DNA from: Rhodocyclaceae bacterium UBA6160
GTDB lineage: Bacteria > Pseudomonadota > Gammaproteobacteria > Burkholderiales > Rhodocyclaceae
Direction: 5' to 3'
NCBI GenBank assembly: GCA_002422995.1
Contig: DIUK01000021.1
Span: 1-9,430, forward strand
Length of the DNA stretch: 9,430 nucleotides
Positions 6,339-9,430 of the stretch are shown here, piece by piece. Both the position numbers and the translations under genes were made by a program. The notes beneath the pieces are model-generated. The model made no database searches and was not told the DNA's origin. It saw only the letters and a program-made list of their open reading frames with translations. The stretch's first letter is position 1. The number at the start of each line of letters is the position of its first letter.

Positions 6339-6959
6339 ATGCAACTAGAATTTAACGCAGCAAAACGCGATGGACAGGGCACTGGAGCGAGCCGCCGCCT
6401 GCGTCGCACGGGTCGAGTACCCGCCATTATTTATGGTGGTACAGGCAAACCACAACAGATTGATATTGATCATAACGAGCTGTATCAATTGCTTCGCAAA
6501 GAGGCGTTTTACTCTTCCATTCTGACTGCCAACATTGATGGCGTCAAAGAAACCTGCCTGCTGCGCGATGTACAACGCCATGCGTACCGTCAGGTCATTT
6601 TGCATGCTGACTTTCAGCGTGTGGATGCAACCCATAAACTGCACCAGAAAATCCCGCTCCACTTTATCAATGCTGATATTGCCCCTGGTGTTAAATTAGG
6701 TGGTGGCATTGTGCAGCACGTAATGACTGATTTGGAAGTGCGTTGTTTGCCAAAAGATTTACCCGCTTTCATTGAGGTGGATCTTAAGGATATGGTTGCC
6801 GGCCACTCCTTGCATGTTTCGCAACTGAGTTTGCCTGCTGGTGTTGAGGCCATGGTGCATAAAGGCGAAGATCCGGTGGTCGCAACGATTCTTGCTGTGC
6901 GTGGCAATGATGAAGATGAAGCCACGGCTGCTGAGGCAGCACCCGCTGCCAAGAAGTGA
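6339..6959 (+). CDS. rplY: Large-subunit ribosomal protein bL25, CTC (TL5) type
   Basis: A 206-residue protein that binds 5S rRNA in the large ribosomal subunit. The N-terminal half (about 1-95) is the L25 fold, with GASRRLRRTGRVPAIIYGG at 16-34 and LLRDVQRHAYRQVILHADFQRVD in the 5S-binding beta barrel. The C-terminal half (about 100-185) is the extra beta domain of general stress protein CTC/Thermus TL5, with GVKLGGGIVQHVMTDLEVRCLPKDLP. It therefore differs from the short single-domain L25 of E. coli (94 residues). The tail (about 190-206) is Ala- and acid-rich and ends in two lysines, probably disordered. AGGAG six bases before the ATG fixes the start. It follows prs after 77 bases and precedes pth by 20 bases. 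Confidence 0.96.
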   Translation: MQLEFNAAKRDGQGTGASRRLRRTGRVPAIIYGGTGKPQQIDIDHNELYQLLRKEAFYSSILTANIDGVKETCLLRDVQRHAYRQVILHADFQRVDATHKLHQKIPLHFINADIAPGVKLGGGIVQHVMTDLEVRCLPKDLPAFIEVDLKDMVAGHSLHVSQLSLPAGVEAMVHKGEDPVVATILAVRGNDEDEATAAEAAPAAKK

Positions 6960-6979
6960 TTTGACTCGGGGTCACCGCG

Positions 6980-7591
6980 ATGCCTGCTCCGGTGAGCCCG
7001 CAGTTACGCTTGATAGTCGGCTTGGGCAATCCTGGCGCCGACTATGCCAAAACCCGGCATAACGCCGGGTTTTGGTTTTGTGAGCAGCTCGCGCGCGAAC
7101 TGGATGTGGTGCTTAACCTTGAGTCACGCTTTCATGGGTTGGCAGGCAATTCACGCGCCGATAACCTTTGGCTGCTCTTGCCACAAACCTTTATGAACCG
7201 CTCTGGCCAGCCAGTGCGTGCGCTTACGCAGTTCTATCGGATTAAGCCAGAAGAAATGCTGGTAGTGCATGATGAGCTTGATATACCTCCTGGCCAGATG
7301 CGTTTGAAATTCGGTGGCGGTTTGGGTGGGCATAACGGCTTGAAAGACATTACTGCACATCTGGGCACGCAAGACTATTGGCGGTTGCGTATCGGCATTG
7401 GGCATCCGGGTGATAAAAACGAGGTAGCCAATTACGTGTTGAAACCGCCGCGCAAAGAAGAGCAAATAGCGATTGATACTGCGCTTTTAACTGCATTGAA
7501 AACCTGGCCATTACTTGCGCGTGGAGAATATGCCGCAGCCACGCAGCACATCAATTCAAAACCGGCAATACTGAAGAAAGAAAACCCATGA
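6980..7591 (+). CDS. pth: Peptidyl-tRNA hydrolase
   Basis: A 203-residue enzyme that cleaves the ester bond of peptidyl-tRNAs that drop off the ribosome, recycling the tRNA. The active-site set is complete: GLGNPG with Asn17, TRHNAGF with catalytic His27, FMNRSG with Asn73, HDELDIPPG with Asp98, and GGGLGGHNGLKDI with Asn119, followed by RLRIGIGHPGDKNEVANYVL. The length is normal (E. coli about 194). The start has only a loose GGGG upstream. The stop overlaps the ychF start (ATGA), so the two are probably translationally coupled. A perfect 12-bp stem-loop followed by TTTT falls in codons 23-33, across the catalytic histidine motif. Pairing of pth with rplY and ychF is widespread and fits a shared role in translation quality. 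Confidence 0.97.
   Translation: MPAPVSPQLRLIVGLGNPGADYAKTRHNAGFWFCEQLARELDVVLNLESRFHGLAGNSRADNLWLLLPQTFMNRSGQPVRALTQFYRIKPEEMLVVHDELDIPPGQMRLKFGGGLGGHNGLKDITAHLGTQDYWRLRIGIGHPGDKNEVANYVLKPPRKEEQIAIDTALLTALKTWPLLARGEYAAATQHINSKPAILKKENP
7046..7079 (+). other. Intragenic terminator-like stem-loop in pth
   Basis: CCAAAACCCGGC (7047-7058) and GCCGGGTTTTGG (7064-7075) are exact reverse complements around the five-base loop ATAAC, and TTTT follows at once (7076-7079). G7046 could add a wobble pair. It lies 66 bases inside the pth coding sequence. The repeat is directly seen; any effect on transcription or translation is inferred. Confidence 0.75.
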
Positions 7592-8679
7592 GCCTTAAAT
7601 GCGGCATCGTCGGCTTGCCTAATGTAGGCAAGTCCACCCTGTTCAATGCCTTGACCAAGTCTGGCATCGCGGCAGAAAACTACCCTTTTTGTACCATCGA
7701 GCCGAACGTTGGCATTGTCGAGGTGCCGGATCCTCGCCTGGCTGCCTTGTCGGCGATCGTTAAGCCCCAAAAGATCCAGCCGGCAATTGTCGAGTTCGTC
7801 GATATCGCCGGGCTGGTTGCTGGCGCCAGCAAAGGCGAGGGGCTGGGCAACCAGTTTCTCGCCAACATTCGCGAGACGGATGCCATTGTGCATGTCGTGC
7901 GCTGTTTTTCGGACGACAACGTGGTGCACGTCGCGGGTAAGGTTGATCCGCTGTCCGATATTGAAGTGATCGATACCGAGCTTGCATTGGCCGACATGAG
8001 TGTGGTTGAAAAGGCGCTGACACGCAACAAGAAGCTCTCAAATTCAGGCGATAAAGACGCCAAACTGCTGTGTGCCGTGCTGGAAAAATGCCTCCCGCAT
8101 TTAGACCAGGCCAAGGCTGTGCGTTCGCTTGGTTTGTCAGCAGAGGAACAGCTATTGTTAAAACCGTTTTGCCTGATCACCGCCAAGCCAGTACTGTATG
8201 TAGCTAACGTGAAAGAAGGTGGATTCGAGAATAACCCCTATCTGGATGCCGTGCGTGCGCATGCGGTCAGCGAGAAAGCAGAAGTTGTTGCCATCTGCGC
8301 CGCCATAGAAGCGGAAATTGCCGAGTTGGAAGACGATGAAAAGCAGATGTTCCTGGCTGATTTAGGGTTGGATGAACCCGGTTTGAATCGCTTGATTCGC
8401 AGTGCCTATAAGTTGCTCGGTTTGCAAACTTACTTCACCGCCGGTGTTAAGGAAGTTCGTGCATGGACGATTCATGCAGGTGACACCGCGCCACAAGCCG
8501 CAGGCGTAATCCATACCGATTTTGAAAAAGGCTTCATCCGCGCGCAAACGGTTGGGTTTGATGATTTCATCGCTTACAAGGGCGAGGCGGGCGCTAAAGA
8601 AGCCGGCAAGATGCGCGCTGAAGGTAAGGAATATGTGGTGAAAGATGGCGATGTCATGAATTTTTTGTTCAACGTTTAA
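7588..8679 (+). CDS. ychF: Ribosome-associated Obg-family ATPase YchF (OLA1)
   Basis: A 363-residue P-loop NTPase, the same length as E. coli YchF. The G1 loop is GLPNVGKST (9-17), preceding the switch region; G3 is DIAGLVAGASKGEGLG (72-87). In place of the GTP-specific NKxD there is NVKE (207-210), the change that makes YchF prefer ATP. His114, in NVVHV, is at the position described as the catalytic histidine of this family. A helical coiled-coil insert lies at about 130-195, and the C-terminal TGS domain is about residues 278-361 (TYFTAGVKEVRAWTIH to VKDGDVMNFLFNV). YchF binds ribosomes and has been linked to oxidative-stress response and leaderless mRNA translation. The ATG overlaps the pth stop. 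No clear terminator follows. Confidence 0.97.
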   Translation: MSLKCGIVGLPNVGKSTLFNALTKSGIAAENYPFCTIEPNVGIVEVPDPRLAALSAIVKPQKIQPAIVEFVDIAGLVAGASKGEGLGNQFLANIRETDAIVHVVRCFSDDNVVHVAGKVDPLSDIEVIDTELALADMSVVEKALTRNKKLSNSGDKDAKLLCAVLEKCLPHLDQAKAVRSLGLSAEEQLLLKPFCLITAKPVLYVANVKEGGFENNPYLDAVRAHAVSEKAEVVAICAAIEAEIAELEDDEKQMFLADLGLDEPGLNRLIRSAYKLLGLQTYFTAGVKEVRAWTIHAGDTAPQAAGVIHTDFEKGFIRAQTVGFDDFIAYKGEAGAKEAGKMRAEGKEYVVKDGDVMNFLFNV

Positions 8680-8989
8680 GCGTCAGGCGAACAAGCCGCC
8701 GTATCGTCCAGAGACGGATTCAAACCATCGCCGACTTTTCGAATATCACTTATCAAAACGTTTGTGGTCTCTTTGGCGAGCAGGTCAAGCTGTTTTGAAA
8801 AGAATGCTTACGCTGAGCCTTATACGCTCATAAGCGTAGCCCCCAGTATTTTCCGCGCCTACTATCCGGCTTTTCTCTGTTTAACGTTCCATGAGCAAGG
8901 GTGCAAAGAGGCGTGGTCAGCGGCTCAACATAAAAACTCGGCGCTAGTGATACGGTGGACGATGCCGTTCATCGGGGAAGATGCTGTTT
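8680..8989. other. Gene-free stretch after ychF
   Basis: About 310 bases with no gene I can support. The ychF frame stays open after its stop codon as far as a TGA at 9022-9024, but with no ATG and no ribosome site. A possible GTG start at 8764 would give an 86-residue product resembling nothing I know. On the minus strand, 43 codons (8679-8807) read open without a start. A small inverted repeat, TACGCT-CATA-AGCGTA, lies at 8823-8838, with a further copy of TACGCT at 8809-8814. CGTC/GACG at 8705-8716 forms only a four-pair hairpin with no T-run. Confidence 0.5.
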
Positions 8990-9008
8990 ATAATCAACCA
9001 TTGATTAT
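8989..9008 (+). promoter_or_regulatory. Perfect -10 box within an inverted repeat (candidate promoter-operator)
   Basis: TATAAT at 8989-8994 overlaps a perfect palindrome whose arms are ATAATCAA (8990-8997) and TTGATTAT (9001-9008) around CCA. No good -35 is seen (CGTTCA at the 17-base spacing). The site is 34 bases upstream of the next possible start codon. Eight T-rich bases (9015-9022) follow the repeat after a gap, so a poor terminator is an alternative reading. Confidence 0.45.
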
Positions 9009-9041
9009 CAACGCATTTTTTTGACGCGCGCACACCTACTG

Positions 9042-9430
9042 ATGCCCCGGGATCCTGTCGATAGAAGTTTGATGCGTATGGAGGCGCGGCGTTTTGCTTC
9101 CCGCTGTGAAAGCCAGATAGCACGTATCTTGCTGACTAATAGTTTGCGAGAGGCCGTGCGCTTGGCTAATCAAATTCAGTTGTCTTATCCGCTGAGCGAA
9201 GAGTCTGTTGCGCGTGAGGCACTACGGAATATGAACTTGCAGACGAGTGATCGTCTGGAGGCGATAATTCGGCAGCAATTGCACGGTTATGCGCGGGTGG
9301 AGCCTTATCTGCGTGATAAATGGCGGCGCAGTCTAACGGATTCCTGGAGCCATCTGACAGGCTCATTTTTTCATTTGCGTGCCTGGGCCCACAATCGGTT
9401 AAGTGTTATCGAGCAGCAATTGCCTGAGTA
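9042..9430 (+). CDS. Unrecognised protein, 5' part (runs off right edge)
   Basis: An open frame of 129 full codons from ATG 9042 to the window edge; the last two bases are TA, so it could end at the next base or continue with Tyr. It opens after an in-frame TAA at 8991-8993. Other in-frame starts are ATG 9072 and ATG 9078; AGAAG at 9063-9067 slightly favours the latter two. The sequence is rich in Arg, Leu, Gln and Glu and looks helical throughout, for example SQIARILLTNSLREAVRLAN, then ARVEPYLRDKWRRSLTDSW and SFFHLRAWAHNRLSVIEQQ. There is no signal peptide, membrane span, cysteine cluster or nucleotide-binding motif. I do not recognise the family. The length without stops and the protein-like composition suggest a real gene, but no homology supports it. 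Confidence 0.5.
   Translation, partial: MPRDPVDRSLMRMEARRFASRCESQIARILLTNSLREAVRLANQIQLSYPLSEESVAREALRNMNLQTSDRLEAIIRQQLHGYARVEPYLRDKWRRSLTDSWSHLTGSFFHLRAWAHNRLSVIEQQLPE

Noticed and set aside
8764..9024. 86-codon frame with a GTG start in the spacer after ychF as a gene
   Set aside because: No Shine-Dalgarno sequence, no recognisable motif, and its end overlaps the promoter-like palindrome; open length alone is weak evidence here.
1..9430. CRISPR arrays, insertion sequences, integrase sites, toxin–antitoxin or defence genes
   Set aside because: No regularly spaced repeats, transposase or integrase motifs or terminal inverted repeats were found; the tRNA is not flanked by a repeated 3' end that would suggest an attachment site.

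Overview
The window is a stretch of chromosomal housekeeping genes from a proteobacterium, most likely a betaproteobacterium of moderate G+C. This rests on the protein sequences and on the gene order coaD–ferredoxin, mutM, TPR protein–lolB–ispE, tRNA-Gln–prs–rplY–pth–ychF. From memory, Pseudomonas carries the same TPR (lbcA/PA4667)–lolB–ispE–prs–rplY–pth–ychF series. I cannot assign a genus from the sequence alone.

Layout. (1) 1-444, + strand: the 3' end of coaD, then a 2[4Fe-4S] ferredoxin of the YfhL type. (2) 489-1331, - strand: mutM, convergent with the ferredoxin and divergent from the next operon. (3) 1409-4979, + strand: a long exported TPR protein, the outer-membrane lipoprotein receptor LolB, and the isoprenoid kinase IspE; lolB and ispE overlap by ATGA. 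(4) 4976-8679, + strand: a near-consensus sigma70 promoter overlapping the ispE stop codon, a structured leader of about 170 nt, tRNA-Gln(TTG), prs, rplY (CTC-type L25), pth and ychF; pth and ychF again overlap by ATGA. (5) 8680-9041: about 360 bases with no convincing gene, ending in a perfect -10 box embedded in an inverted repeat. (6) 9042-9430: an unrecognised reading frame that runs off the right edge.

How the genes fit together. The second half is a translation and nucleotide-supply unit. It makes a glutamine tRNA, PRPP for nucleotide and His/Trp synthesis, the 5S-rRNA-binding protein L25, the hydrolase that recycles peptidyl-tRNA, and the ribosome-associated ATPase YchF. The TPR–lolB–ispE operon serves the envelope: lipoprotein sorting, probable periplasmic scaffolding, and a MEP-pathway step toward isoprenoids. 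MutM repairs oxidised bases.

I found no mobile element, CRISPR array, defence system or secondary-metabolite locus, and I do not claim a new system. The observations most worth a second look are a perfect 12-bp terminator-like stem-loop across the catalytic motif of pth, the promoter and structured leader ahead of tRNA-Gln/prs, the missing lipobox in the LbcA-like TPR protein, a tandem-repeat insertion in MutM, and the palindrome on the -10 box before the unknown gene at the right edge.
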